Assembly (NCBI RefSeq): GCF_019145475.1
Contig: NZ_JAHTKI010000004.1
Coordinates: 124,001 to 188,000 of the forward strand
Direction of reading: 5' to 3'
Length of the DNA: 64,000 nt
Source of the DNA: Pseudomonas botevensis
GTDB taxonomy: Bacteria; Pseudomonadota; Gammaproteobacteria; Pseudomonadales; Pseudomonadaceae
Shown: positions 10,178-19,693 of the stretch, in pieces
How positions within the stretch are numbered: position 1 is the stretch's first letter
Layout: each line of letters opens with the position of its first letter
Translations under genes and position numbers: made by a program
The notes under the pieces: model-generated
Told to the model about the DNA's origin: nothing
Databases searched by the model: none
The model's input: the letters and a program-made list of their open reading frames with translations, nothing else

Positions 10178-12991
10178 ATGAGATTGAAGAACTACCTGCA
10201 CCAGATCAGCCCGTTCCTGTCCACGCCCCATGCCGCGCGTCGCCTGTTGCGCATCTTTGCGCTGGTGCTGCTGGTGGGGATTCTCGGCGGCGTCTACAGC
10301 TTCCTGCTGTTTACCTTCAATAACGAAATCTCCCAGCGGCGCAGCTACATGAGCAGCGCCATTGCCGAGGCCCACACGTTCTTCACCACTCGCGAAGCGC
10401 TACTGGAAAGCCTCAGTCTGTCGGCCACCCGGCAGACGGCATTGGACGCACCGCTTTCCGAGGAAGAGATTCGCCTGTTGCTGGGAAAGACACCGGGCAA
10501 GCAATGGAGTATCTGGCTGACCCAGCGCATGCGTGACTACCTCAATGCCCACAAGTTGAACCTGCTCTACGTCAGCAGTGGCGCCGAGGCTCAGGTATGG
10601 CGCCTCTACAACACGGCCCCCGCGACAGGTAATTTCCCCCGGGCGATGCTCGACCGCCTGGAAAACCTCAAGCGCCAGAACACCAGCGCCCTGCAGGAAA
10701 TCTGGTTGACCCATACCTCGCGCGGGCATTCGCAACTGTACATTTTCATTCGCCTGGATGAACGCGACCTCGACTCCGGCTGGCTCGGCCTGGAAATGGA
10801 CGACCGGGAAGTCTCCATCGCCCTGAGTGATCACAGCGCGGGCGAGTTCACCATGTTCAATTCCCAGGGAATGCCGCTGTTCAGCAACAGCCAGAAGCCA
10901 CCGCCCGGGCAGAACCTGCCGCTATTGCGCCAACAGGATTTCTTCGGGTTTGTCGGGACTGGCTGGCTGCCCGAGCAGTTGGTGCTGCGCAAACAACTGA
11001 AGTCCTCGGACTGGCAACTCACCTATTCCATCGACTTGCCGGCCGTGCTCTGGGCACTCTGGCCGCAAATGCTCGGTGCGCTGGTGTTCTGTTTGCTGAG
11101 TATCAGCCTGGTGTGCCTGCTGACCCGGCGCCTAGAACATCGTTTCATCACCCCGACCCTGCACCGGATTCAGGCGCTGGTGGACAGTGAATTGTTCAGC
11201 CGCGACGTAATACAGACGGCCCCGGTGGCGCTCTGCGTACTGCGGCGCACCGATGGCCGGATCGTCCTGGAAAACACCCTCGCCCAACAATGGCTGGGCC
11301 AGTGCAGCGAGCTATTGGGTCTTGGCTGGATTCGTGACGCGTTTGCCGATAACGCGCCTTGCCTTACCGATTATTTCGAGACTGCCGATGGCCGTCACCT
11401 TTACCTGAGCTGCGCCCCCACCCGCTACAAAGGTGAAGACGTTCTGCTCTGTGCCTTCAGCGATATCAGTGCGCGCCGGCAAATCGAAGCAGCGCTGGAG
11501 CAGGCACGCCAATCGGCCGACGCGGCCAACGAGGCCAAAACCCTGTTTCTCGCCACCATGAGCCACGAAATCCGTACACCGCTATACGGCGTGCTCGGCA
11601 CCCTGGAATTACTCGCCCGAACCCAGCTCGATACCCAGCAGAAAAGCTACCTGCGGGCGATCGAAGGGTCGTCCGCCACCCTGCTGCAATTGATCTGCGA
11701 CGTGCTGGATGTGTCGAAGATCGAAGCCGGGCAACTGGCCCTGGAGTTGAGCGAGTTTTCGGTCGTGACGCTGGTACAGGAAGTGGTGCAGGGTTACGCG
11801 GCAGCGGCGCAGAGCAAAGGCCTGCAGTTATTTGCCTGCTTCGATCCACAGTTGCCGGACAACCTGATCGGCGACGTCAGCCGCGTACGGCAGATTCTCA
11901 ACAACCTGTTGAGCAACGCGGTCAAATTCACGGATTCCGGGCGCGTGATATTGCGGGTCAAGGCACTGTCCCGAGAAGGCGAACGCGTCTGCCTGCAATG
12001 GCAAGTCTCGGATACCGGTCGAGGCATCGCCCACGCCGATCAGGCCTTTATCTTCGAACCGTTCTATCAGACCCAAGGCAACACCAACGTGGTGGCGGGC
12101 ACCGGGCTGGGCCTGCCGATCTGCCTGCGTCTGACCCACTTGATGAACGGCACCCTGCGCATGGTCAGCGAACCGGGGCTGGGCAGCAGTTTCTCTCTCA
12201 CCTTGCCACTTGAGCAACGTCCATGCAGCCAGTTACCTGAAGGCGCAATGGATCTGGCCGCCGAAAGCGTCTACGTGGTGTCACCGGTGCGCGAACTGGC
12301 CGAGAGTTTGAGCGGCTGGTTGCATCGCTGGGGCGCCCGTCCACAGATCGGCGCGCCAACCCATGGGGACCTTGCCGCCACGGGCGTGCTGCTTGAGCTG
12401 TATCCGACGCCCATGGAGCAGCGCGCGGACGTGCATTGGTCGGGGCCGCGGGTGCTGGCCAGCAATGATAGCGCCTGCGAACCGCAGTTCACCGCTGGTG
12501 GCTGGACAGCCAACCTGAATGATCTGGCCGCCATCCAACAAGCGGTTCGCCAGGCTCAGGGCGGACAGACTTCCCGGCGTCAGGAGCAAGGAGTGGCCCA
12601 GGTCTTGCCGCCATTGCACCTGCATATCCTGGTCGCCGAAGACAATGCCATCAACCAATTGATCCTGCGCGACCAACTGCAGGAACTGGGCTGCACGGTG
12701 ACACTGGCCAGCGATGGCGAGGAAGCCTTGTCGCTCTGGCACGACGACGCATTCGATCTCGTCCTCACTGACGTCAACATGCCCAGACTCAACGGCTATG
12801 AACTGGCCAGGGCCTTGCGGGGCCTGGGCTGCACCACTCCCATCATCGGCGCCACCGCCAACGCCCTGCGCGGCGAAGACGCCCTGTGCCTGGCCGCCGG
12901 CATGAACCAATGCCTGGTCAAACCTTTTACGCTGCGAGCCTTGTCGGTTGCATTGGCTCCCTACGAACGAGTCGCCCATGAAGTCCTTTAG
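10178..12991 (+). CDS. Hybrid sensor histidine kinase (RocS-like, no HPt)
   Basis: Inner-membrane sensor, 937 aa. TM1 lies at about 24-46, then a periplasmic domain, TM2 at about 288-315 and a PAS-like region. The HisKA domain has phospho-acceptor His463 ([20 protein letters not shown]). The HATPase has N box [13 protein letters not shown] and G box GTGLGLPIC. A degenerate receiver-like segment at about 690-800 lacks the Asp. A true receiver at the C-terminus has Asp865 (LVLTDVNMP). It has no HPt, so it probably passes phosphate through the HPt of the second kinase. No Shine-Dalgarno is evident at the start. The related RocS1/RocS2 of P. aeruginosa control Cup fimbriae. Confidence 0.9.
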   Translation: MRLKNYLHQISPFLSTPHAARRLLRIFALVLLVGILGGVYSFLLFTFNNEISQRRSYMSSAIAEAHTFFTTREALLESLSLSATRQTALDAPLSEEEIRLLLGKTPGKQWSIWLTQRMRDYLNAHKLNLLYVSSGAEAQVWRLYNTAPATGNFPRAMLDRLENLKRQNTSALQEIWLTHTSRGHSQLYIFIRLDERDLDSGWLGLEMDDREVSIALSDHSAGEFTMFNSQGMPLFSNSQKPPPGQNLPLLRQQDFFGFVGTGWLPEQLVLRKQLKSSDWQLTYSIDLPAVLWALWPQMLGALVFCLLSISLVCLLTRRLEHRFITPTLHRIQALVDSELFSRDVIQTAPVALCVLRRTDGRIVLENTLAQQWLGQCSELLGLGWIRDAFADNAPCLTDYFETADGRHLYLSCAPTRYKGEDVLLCAFSDISARRQIEAALEQARQSADAANEAKTLFLATMSHEIRTPLYGVLGTLELLARTQLDTQQKSYLRAIEGSSATLLQLICDVLDVSKIEAGQLALELSEFSVVTLVQEVVQGYAAAAQSKGLQLFACFDPQLPDNLIGDVSRVRQILNNLLSNAVKFTDSGRVILRVKALSREGERVCLQWQVSDTGRGIAHADQAFIFEPFYQTQGNTNVVAGTGLGLPICLRLTHLMNGTLRMVSEPGLGSSFSLTLPLEQRPCSQLPEGAMDLAAESVYVVSPVRELAESLSGWLHRWGARPQIGAPTHGDLAATGVLLELYPTPMEQRADVHWSGPRVLASNDSACEPQFTAGGWTANLNDLAAIQQAVRQAQGGQTSRRQEQGVAQVLPPLHLHILVAEDNAINQLILRDQLQELGCTVTLASDGEEALSLWHDDAFDLVLTDVNMPRLNGYELARALRGLGCTTPIIGATANALRGEDALCLAAGMNQCLVKPFTLRALSVALAPYERVAHEVL

Positions 12992-14165
12992 CATTCTGAT
13001 TGTCGAAGACCACCCTTTCCAGCAACTGTATCTGCAGAACCTGTTCAACGAGCAGGGCCTCTTCGACCTGGAATGTGCCAGGGACGGCGCAGAAGCCCTG
13101 GCTCGTCTGAACAGGCGTGATTTCGATCTGGTGCTGACCGACCTGCTGATGCCGGGCATGGACGGTGTGCAGTTCATCCAGGGCCTCGCCGCGCAGCGCT
13201 CGCGCCCGGCACTGGCGATCATGAGTGCCGCCTCACGGCGCATGTTGATGGGCGCCAGCCTGGTGGCGAGCAACCTGCAAGTCAAAGTCATCGGCCTGCT
13301 TTCCAAACCGGTGAATGCCGCCGCCCTGGGTTGCCTGATCGATCAGTTACAGGCGCTGCGCCAGACCGTGCCGGTCGAGGCTCACACAGGAATCGACCGC
13401 CAGCGTCTGTTGCAGGCCCTGGACAAGGGCGAACTGCAGGCCTGGTTCCAGCCCAAAAAAGCCCTGAACAATGGCCGCATCGTCGCCGCCGAAGCACTGG
13501 TGCGCTGGGTTCACCCCAAACACGGCACGCTGTTGCCCGGCCTGTTTCTGCCGGCCCTGATCGCTTTCGACCTCGAAGAACCCCTGCTGTGGCGGGTACT
13601 GGAACAGGCGATGGCCGCCCAGGCCATATGGCGCCAGCAGGGCTATGACATTCCCGTATCGATCAACCTGCCGACACACCTGCTCAACAGCCACGACCTG
13701 CCCGACCGCATCCTCGCCTTCGTGCTGAAACATCAAGGTTTGCCGGCGCGGATCTGTTTCGAATTGATGGAATGCTCCGTGCCCGATGACATCAGCAATT
13801 TCTACGCTGGTGCGTGTCGCTTGCGGATCAAGGGGTTTGGCTTGTCCCAGGACGATTTCGGCAAAGGCTACAGCTCCTACATGAATCTGGTGTCGGCACC
13901 TTTCACCGAACTCAAGATCGACCGCGCACTGGTGCAGGGCTGCAACGCCAATGCGGAACTGGCCCAGGCACTGACCAGCATTGTCAGCCTCGGTCGGCAA
14001 CTGGGCCTGACGGTCGTGGCCGAAGGCGTAGAGACTGCGCAGGAACTTGCTCTGTTGCGTAAAATCGACTGCACTCAAGTTCAGGGGTTCCTGATCTCCC
14101 ATGCCGTGTCTTCGGATCAATTCCAGCAGTTGCTGACCCATGACGGACCGGCGAACGCTTTTTGA
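12978..14165 (+). CDS. rocR: REC-EAL response regulator, c-di-GMP phosphodiesterase (RocR-like)
   Basis: Response regulator of 395 aa with an N-terminal receiver (phospho-acceptor Asp55 in LVLTDLLMP) and a C-terminal EAL domain. The catalytic set looks intact: AEALVRW (Glu172), SINLPTHLL, CFELMECS, the DDFGKGYSS loop, LKIDRALV and VVAEGVET with QGFLIS. It should therefore hydrolyse c-di-GMP to pGpG. In P. aeruginosa RocR counteracts RocA-driven fimbrial expression. I chose the ATG at 12978 (MKSFSILIVEDHPF), which overlaps the kinase gene upstream by 14 bp. The gene lies between two hybrid kinases. Confidence 0.92.
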   Translation: MKSFSILIVEDHPFQQLYLQNLFNEQGLFDLECARDGAEALARLNRRDFDLVLTDLLMPGMDGVQFIQGLAAQRSRPALAIMSAASRRMLMGASLVASNLQVKVIGLLSKPVNAAALGCLIDQLQALRQTVPVEAHTGIDRQRLLQALDKGELQAWFQPKKALNNGRIVAAEALVRWVHPKHGTLLPGLFLPALIAFDLEEPLLWRVLEQAMAAQAIWRQQGYDIPVSINLPTHLLNSHDLPDRILAFVLKHQGLPARICFELMECSVPDDISNFYAGACRLRIKGFGLSQDDFGKGYSSYMNLVSAPFTELKIDRALVQGCNANAELAQALTSIVSLGRQLGLTVVAEGVETAQELALLRKIDCTQVQGFLISHAVSSDQFQQLLTHDGPANAF

Positions 14166-14251
14166 TCCGCCACCCGCCGTTGACACGCGTCACTTGCCAT
14201 CGAGGTCACTGTGTCCAAAGGTTTTCCTTTCATTGCTGGCCAGGCGTTGTG

Positions 14252-17200
14252 ATGCCGGACCCCAATGCTTTGCTCGATAAACTGGCCAGCAGCTCACAGC
14301 GCCTGAACAAAGGTTTGCTGGTGCTCGGTGCCCTGGTGTTGTTGCTGCTGGGCATCAGCTACGTGGGGGTGCAGCGCATGATCGAGGAACAGCACGATAC
14401 CGTGCAGTTCCATTTCGCCCGGCTGATGGAAAACATCCGCGAACAGGAGGTGTTCCTGCGAGATATCTCGCGGGAAAGCACCAAGGTCGGTCAACCGGCC
14501 TGGGCGGTCCTGCCCACCTATGTGCAAAGGCCTTTGCCCGACGAAGGGCCGAACATTTATGAAGGCCGGGGTCTGCCGTTTTCCCTGCCGTACAGTGTGA
14601 AGATCGATCCGGACAAGATTACCGCCAGCCAGTCCCCTAAAGTCTTCGCGCTGGGCACCTACCTGGCCGCCTACTACAGCGCATTCTGGGCGGCGTCCCA
14701 TTATCAATCGCCGCAGGTGATATTGCTCAACGGCCCCGACAACTTCGATGTGGCCGTACCGGCTGCCGGGCGCGTGCGCGGCGCCATGGGGATGCAGGTG
14801 GGTGCGCTGGTCGAGGTGATGACTCAGGTCAACCAGCGCCTGCGGGCAGAGAACGCCTCCCCCCCGGCTCATCAGGTGCATTGGGAATCCTTTCCTTCCA
14901 CTCAGGATGACAAAGCCGCGTCGACCCTGCTGGCCTACGTCAACATCAATCTGGCCGAGACGGCACTGACGATCGACGGAGCCAGCACCTGGGTGGTGGT
15001 GGCCTCGCTGCTGAACCTGTCCCAGGTGAACAATATCGAACGGCTGCTGCAATGGTCGATCTACGACGATTTCACCTTGATCACGCCCGGCGGCAAGGTA
15101 CTGACCAGCGTGCCGAGAGCCACCCAGGGGCTGAATGACGGAGTGAATTTCACCCGCGACGGTCTGGTATTCAAGCTGACCAGCTCCGGCGAACAGCAGT
15201 GGACAGCGATCTATGTCATCAGTGTGCAGCGCTTTCTCGACCGCGCGCTCTGGCCGCTGCTGTGTCTTTTCGCGCTGGTACTGGCCGTGCTCGGCTGTGG
15301 CCGGGCGCTCAATCGCTGGTATACGAACCAGGTCATCCTGCCCGCGCAAAGTGCACACGCCAGCACCGCCGAAAGCGAAGCCTTCAGCCGCGCCGTCATC
15401 GATACCGCCCCGACCGGCCTCTGTGTGATCCGTCGCAGTGACCATCGCGTGCTGCTGGAAAACCAGCGCGCCCAGCAATGGCACGACACCCGTGAACTCA
15501 TCGGGCTGCTGGAGCAACAAGCGCCGACGGGTCACGGCGAGCTGGAGATTGACGGGCGCCATCTGCACGTCGCATTCGTATCGACCCGTTATCAGGGACA
15601 GGACGCCTGGCTATGTGCGCTGCATGATGTGACCCGACATGTCGAAGATGCAGCGGCGCTGGAAGTGGCCCGCCAGGCCGCCGACTCGGCCAACCAGGCC
15701 AAAAGCCGGTTCCTTGCCACCATGAGCCATGAGATTCGCACGCCTTTGTATGGCGTACTGGGCACTCTGGAACTGCTCGCCCTGACCCCGCTCGCCCCGC
15801 GCCAGCAGGATTACCTGCGCACCATCCAGCGCTCTTCCGCCACGTTGTTTCAGTTGATCAGCGATGTACTGGACGTGTCGAAGATCGAGGCCGGGCAGAT
15901 GACCCTTGAGCTTCAGACCTTCTGCCCGCTGGAACTGACCGAAGACATCGTGCGTACCTACGGCGCCTTTGCCCGCGCCAAAGGCCTGAAACTGTATGCC
16001 TGCATCGATTCGACACTGCCGGATCGACTGCGCGGTGACCCGCTGCGCATCCGACAGATTCTCAACAACCTGCTGAGCAACGCGATCAAGTTTACCGATA
16101 ACGGTCGCGTGGTTTTGCGCCTCCAGGTCGTGCACAACACCGCAGGCCGCGCCGAGCTGCAATGGCAGATCAGCGACTCCGGCGTGGGTATTTCCCAGGC
16201 GCAGCAACAACAATTGTTCGACCCCTTCTATCAGGTCAACGAGGACGACCGTCACACGGGTGCGGGCCTGGGTCTGGCCATCTGCAAATGGCTGTGCGAG
16301 CTGATGCACGGCCAGTTGAACGTGGTCAGCGAACCCGGACTGGGCAGCAGCTTCACATTGCAAATCACACTGGAATGCGTACCGGGCAATCTGGACGATT
16401 GCCCGGCGTTCGTTGCCGGTACACCCGCCGTTCTGGTGCGTGCGCCAGTCTCTGAACTGGCGCAGCATTTGATCGCCTGGCTCAACCGGTTTGGTCTGGA
16501 TTGCCGCCTGGTCACAACAGAAATGGCGCCGCCAGCGACGCTGCTGGTAGACCTCGTCCCCCTCGCCAACGCCCCGCTGTGGAACGGTCCTCGGATTGTT
16601 GCCGTGCCAGGAGGGCCTGATCCGGCGCAGTTGAAAGGCACTGACTGGGAAGTCGACGCCGATGATGTGCGCGCAATCGCCTGGGCGATTTACCAGGCGC
16701 AACATGGCGCCAGTACCCCGCGCCCATCCGCGCTCCAGCAAAAAAAACGACACTTGCATCTACGGGTGCTGGTGGCGGAAGACAACGTGGTCAACGGAGC
16801 GATCATCAAGGAACAACTGGAGGCGCTGGGCTGCTCGGTGGTGGTGGCCGCGAATGGTGAGCAGGCCTTGGCACACTATGCGCCTGGCCGCTTCGATCTG
16901 CTGCTGACCGACGTCAACATGCCGATCATGAACGGTTACCGCCTGGCCGAAGCGCTGCGCCAGCGGGACACGACGCTGCCGATCATCGGCGTCACTGCCA
17001 ATGCCCTGCGCGAGGAAGGCGAACGCTGTGCCGCTGTCGGCATGAACGCCTGGATGGTCAAGCCGCTGAACCTCGCGACCTTGCGCGCGCAACTGGAAGA
17101 ACATTGCAAAACGACGCTGGCTCCCATCACCACCACGCCGCAGTTATCGCCGAAAATGCGCGAGCTGTTTGTCTCGACCCTGCGCCAGGACATTCGAACC

Positions 17201-17416
17201 ACGCTGGCCGCGCTGGACGCGGACGACGCCAACCGCGTAGCACAACAAATGCACAGCATGGCGGGGGCATTGGGTGCCGTGCAGCTCGAGGCCCTGGCCA
17301 GTGCGTTTGTCGAGCTGGAATGTCGCTTGGCCGGTATGGCGGTGACCGCTGCCCTGGCGGTGGAGGTGCGGCAAAACCTGGCGCGGCTGCATGACTTGCT
17401 CGACGCCCTTGAATAA
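14252..17416 (+). CDS. rocS1: Hybrid sensor histidine kinase with HPt (RocS1-like)
   Basis: Inner-membrane unorthodox kinase, about 1054 aa from the ATG at 14252 ([14 protein letters not shown]). TM1 is near residues 23-42, a long periplasmic domain follows, and TM2 is near 328-350. HisKA His493 sits in [12 protein letters not shown]; the HATPase shows [13 protein letters not shown] and [10 protein letters not shown] receiver-like segment without Asp precedes the true receiver (Asp887 in LLLTDVNMP). The C-terminal HPt has His1001 ([11 protein letters not shown]). It closely parallels the first kinase in domain order, which points to duplication, but only this copy has an HPt. The start is uncertain, because an in-frame extension to 14162 exists and no strong ribosome site is seen. 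Confidence 0.9.
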   Translation: MPDPNALLDKLASSSQRLNKGLLVLGALVLLLLGISYVGVQRMIEEQHDTVQFHFARLMENIREQEVFLRDISRESTKVGQPAWAVLPTYVQRPLPDEGPNIYEGRGLPFSLPYSVKIDPDKITASQSPKVFALGTYLAAYYSAFWAASHYQSPQVILLNGPDNFDVAVPAAGRVRGAMGMQVGALVEVMTQVNQRLRAENASPPAHQVHWESFPSTQDDKAASTLLAYVNINLAETALTIDGASTWVVVASLLNLSQVNNIERLLQWSIYDDFTLITPGGKVLTSVPRATQGLNDGVNFTRDGLVFKLTSSGEQQWTAIYVISVQRFLDRALWPLLCLFALVLAVLGCGRALNRWYTNQVILPAQSAHASTAESEAFSRAVIDTAPTGLCVIRRSDHRVLLENQRAQQWHDTRELIGLLEQQAPTGHGELEIDGRHLHVAFVSTRYQGQDAWLCALHDVTRHVEDAAALEVARQAADSANQAKSRFLATMSHEIRTPLYGVLGTLELLALTPLAPRQQDYLRTIQRSSATLFQLISDVLDVSKIEAGQMTLELQTFCPLELTEDIVRTYGAFARAKGLKLYACIDSTLPDRLRGDPLRIRQILNNLLSNAIKFTDNGRVVLRLQVVHNTAGRAELQWQISDSGVGISQAQQQQLFDPFYQVNEDDRHTGAGLGLAICKWLCELMHGQLNVVSEPGLGSSFTLQITLECVPGNLDDCPAFVAGTPAVLVRAPVSELAQHLIAWLNRFGLDCRLVTTEMAPPATLLVDLVPLANAPLWNGPRIVAVPGGPDPAQLKGTDWEVDADDVRAIAWAIYQAQHGASTPRPSALQQKKRHLHLRVLVAEDNVVNGAIIKEQLEALGCSVVVAANGEQALAHYAPGRFDLLLTDVNMPIMNGYRLAEALRQRDTTLPIIGVTANALREEGERCAAVGMNAWMVKPLNLATLRAQLEEHCKTTLAPITTTPQLSPKMRELFVSTLRQDIRTTLAALDADDANRVAQQMHSMAGALGAVQLEALASAFVELECRLAGMAVTAALAVEVRQNLARLHDLLDALE

Positions 17417-17438
17417 CTTCACTCTGGATGAATAGCCC

Positions 17439-18086
17439 ATGGAATCCTTCAACGTTGTCATCGCCGATGATCATCCCATCGTATTGCTGGGGGTGCGGGA
17501 ACTGGTCGAACGAGACAAACGCTTCAACGTGGTGGGTGAAGCCGTTTGTTCCAATGAACTGATCAGCCTGCTGGAGAGCCGGCGGGTGGACTTGTTGATC
17601 ACCGATTTCAACATGCCCGCCGACTCGCCCTATGGTGACGGACTAAAACTGGTGGAATACCTGACGCGGCACTTTCCCGGTGTGAGGGTGCTGGTGCTCA
17701 CCATGATTTCCAATCCGTTGATCCTGACTCGCTTGCAGGAACTCGGGGTACTGGCAGTCATTCAGAAAAATCAGCTGCACAATGAAATAGAGATTGCGCT
17801 CAAAGCGATTGCCAAGGGCAACCCGGTTCGCCACCAGGGGCCACCGCCAACCTCCGTGATGGAGGACGGTGCTGATCTGGAGGAGCGTTTTTCCCGACTG
17901 TCGCCCAAGGAGCACGAAATCCTGCGGTTATTCGTGCAGGGACAAGGCGTCAACGAAATTGCCCGTGGTTTGAATAGAAGTGCCAAAACCATTAGTACCC
18001 AAAAAGTATCGGCCATGCGCAAACTCGAAGTAAGCAGTGACCAGGAGTTACTGGCTTATTGCATAGAGCGCAACTTGTTCAACTGA
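17439..18086 (+). CDS. rocA1: NarL/FixJ-type response regulator (RocA-like)
   Basis: DNA-binding response regulator, 215 aa. The receiver has acidic pair DDHP (10-11) and phospho-acceptor Asp56 (LLITDFNMP). The LuxR-type HTH is near residues 150-210 (RLSPKEHEILRLFVQGQGVNEIARGLNRSAKTISTQK, given as a landmark). It follows the HPt kinase by 22 bp and precedes the pilin gene, the arrangement expected for the output regulator of this phosphorelay. The three 14-bp dyads at 9075, 10129 and 18121 are the obvious candidate binding sites. It is of the BvgA/RcsB/RocA type; RocA1 of P. aeruginosa activates cupC. Confidence 0.9.
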   Translation: MESFNVVIADDHPIVLLGVRELVERDKRFNVVGEAVCSNELISLLESRRVDLLITDFNMPADSPYGDGLKLVEYLTRHFPGVRVLVLTMISNPLILTRLQELGVLAVIQKNQLHNEIEIALKAIAKGNPVRHQGPPPTSVMEDGADLEERFSRLSPKEHEILRLFVQGQGVNEIARGLNRSAKTISTQKVSAMRKLEVSSDQELLAYCIERNLFN

Positions 18087-18120
18087 TTGAAAAACAATGC
18101 CAGTGCATTGGCAGTGCTTC

Positions 18121-18160
18121 TAGGAATCGTCTGATGTTGCACCGGGAACCCGCGTTTTAT
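18121..18160 (+). promoter_or_regulatory. Candidate Roc-type box and promoter 3 (pilin operon)
   Basis: The box TAGGAATCGTCTGA (18121-18134) is followed by TGTT and, after 20 bp in all, by -10-like TTTTAT (18155-18160). The expected leader is about 28-30 nt. It is the best-placed of the three boxes, in front of the major pilin, chaperone and usher genes. Confidence 0.55.
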
Positions 18161-18194
18161 CGTGTTGCTTTAACCCCACCAATGGAAAAGCAAC

Positions 18195-18785
18195 ATGAAA
18201 AAGCTGTCCCGTACGCTTCTCGCCCTTTCGATCTTCGCTGTTGCAGGAAATGCCCTGGCGGCCGACCCGGTTACCCCGACCAAGGCTGGCAGCGGCACCA
18301 TCAACTTCACCGGCACCATCAACAACGATGCCTGCTCGGTTGAAGGCGCCGGGAAAAACAAAACCATCTCGGTAAACATGGGGGAAGTTTCGATCAAGGA
18401 CATGGGCACCGCCACCGCGCCGAAAGGCAACGGGACGCTCAGCGTTGAAAACTTCGACATGAAGATCAACTGCAACGCCGGTACCAAAGTCGCCATGATC
18501 TTCGAACCGACCAAGGGCGGCGGTTCCGGCATCGAAGCCGGCACCAAGGTCTTGAAACTGGTTGAAGGCCTGGGGGCCGCCAAAGGCATCGGTATCGCCT
18601 TGCTCGACGCCAACGGCGCAGTCATCGATCTGACCTCGCCGTCCACCGCGCGAATCGAGAGCAACCTGCAAGACAGCAATACCACGCTGAAATTCTCGGC
18701 GGCCTACGTCACCACCGTTGAGCCGGCCCTGGCCGTTGCCGGTCGCGGTGACGCCACCCTGCCGTTCACCCTGCAATACGAGTAA
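18195..18785 (+). CDS. Major fimbrial subunit (pilin)
   Basis: Structural pilin of the chaperone-usher fimbria, 196 aa. A Sec signal peptide is cleaved after GNALA near residue 22. The mature protein opens with a donor-strand region (SGTINFTGTINNDACSV) and has the pilin cysteine pair (NDAC and INCNAG), ending in the typical TLPFTLQYE strand. CupC1/FimA-like in character. It is the first gene of the pilin-chaperone-usher block and directly follows the response regulator gene. Confidence 0.92.
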   Translation: MKKLSRTLLALSIFAVAGNALAADPVTPTKAGSGTINFTGTINNDACSVEGAGKNKTISVNMGEVSIKDMGTATAPKGNGTLSVENFDMKINCNAGTKVAMIFEPTKGGGSGIEAGTKVLKLVEGLGAAKGIGIALLDANGAVIDLTSPSTARIESNLQDSNTTLKFSAAYVTTVEPALAVAGRGDATLPFTLQYE

Positions 18786-18858
18786 ACCGCACGAGCCATC
18801 GAGCACTGTGCAGGGCCGACCCGCCCTGCACTTTTATTCACCTTGCGCGGTAATCCTC

Positions 18859-19608
18859 ATGTTTTTACGTTCTTCTCTGTCCTTCTGCGTGGGCCTGCTG
18901 GGCCTGTTCGCCGTCAATCAGGCCATGGCCGGCATTTCGTTAAGCAGCACCCGACTGGTATTCGATGGCAAGCATAAAGAAGCCGGCATCACGGTGCGTA
19001 ATAGTGGTGATGACGTGCTGATCCAGTCCTGGATCGACACCGACAACAGCGAAACCGGTGCAGCGCCCTTCGCCGTGACCCCGCCACTGGTGCGCGTCAG
19101 TGGCGATGAACAGCAAATACTGCGGGTGATCTACGAGGGCACAGGAATGCCGGACGACCGCGAGTCGGTGGTGTGGCTGAACGTGCAGGAAATCCCCCGG
19201 GCAGCCAAAACCGAGAACACTCTGCAACTGGCGGTACGCCAGCGAATCAAGGTGTTCTTTCGCCCGGCCGGGCTGAAAAACAACGCCTACCTGGCGCCCA
19301 CCGAGTTGACATGGCGGTTGGCCGAGCGCGCCGGCAAAAGTGTGTTGGTGGTGAACAATCCCGGCCTGTATCACGTATCGATCGCCGATATCACACTGCA
19401 ATCCGGTGCAATCAGCGAGCACCCGTTTGATTCGATGATGATCGCCCCGGGTGAACAGAAAGAGTTCGCGCTCAAACAACTCAAGTCCATCAACTCGCCA
19501 CGACTGTTATTCAGCAGCATCAATGACTATGGCGCGCAAGACCGTTATGTCGCGCAACTTTCCAGCCATTCCGATACGCGCGCCACGCCGAATAAAGAAT
19601 TGCCATAA
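18859..19608 (+). CDS. Periplasmic pilus chaperone (PapD family)
   Basis: Periplasmic chaperone that completes pilin folds by donor-strand complementation, 249 aa. The signal peptide ends at NQAMA near residue 24. The mature N-terminus GISLSSTRLVFDGKHKEAGI has the conserved Arg of the family, and LAVRQRIKVFFRP has the conserved Lys strand. The Ig-like second domain runs from about 150. I chose the ATG at 18859 because the signal peptide begins there. It lies 73 bp after the pilin gene and 85 bp before the usher gene. Confidence 0.93.
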   Translation: MFLRSSLSFCVGLLGLFAVNQAMAGISLSSTRLVFDGKHKEAGITVRNSGDDVLIQSWIDTDNSETGAAPFAVTPPLVRVSGDEQQILRVIYEGTGMPDDRESVVWLNVQEIPRAAKTENTLQLAVRQRIKVFFRPAGLKNNAYLAPTELTWRLAERAGKSVLVVNNPGLYHVSIADITLQSGAISEHPFDSMMIAPGEQKEFALKQLKSINSPRLLFSSINDYGAQDRYVAQLSSHSDTRATPNKELP

Positions 19609-19693
19609 CTTGCGCGCTGCTCTTATTGCCGCACTTTCACTGTATTTCTCTTCGCTCCGTTAGTTCGTATCGGAGGTGATATAGGGTTCCTGA

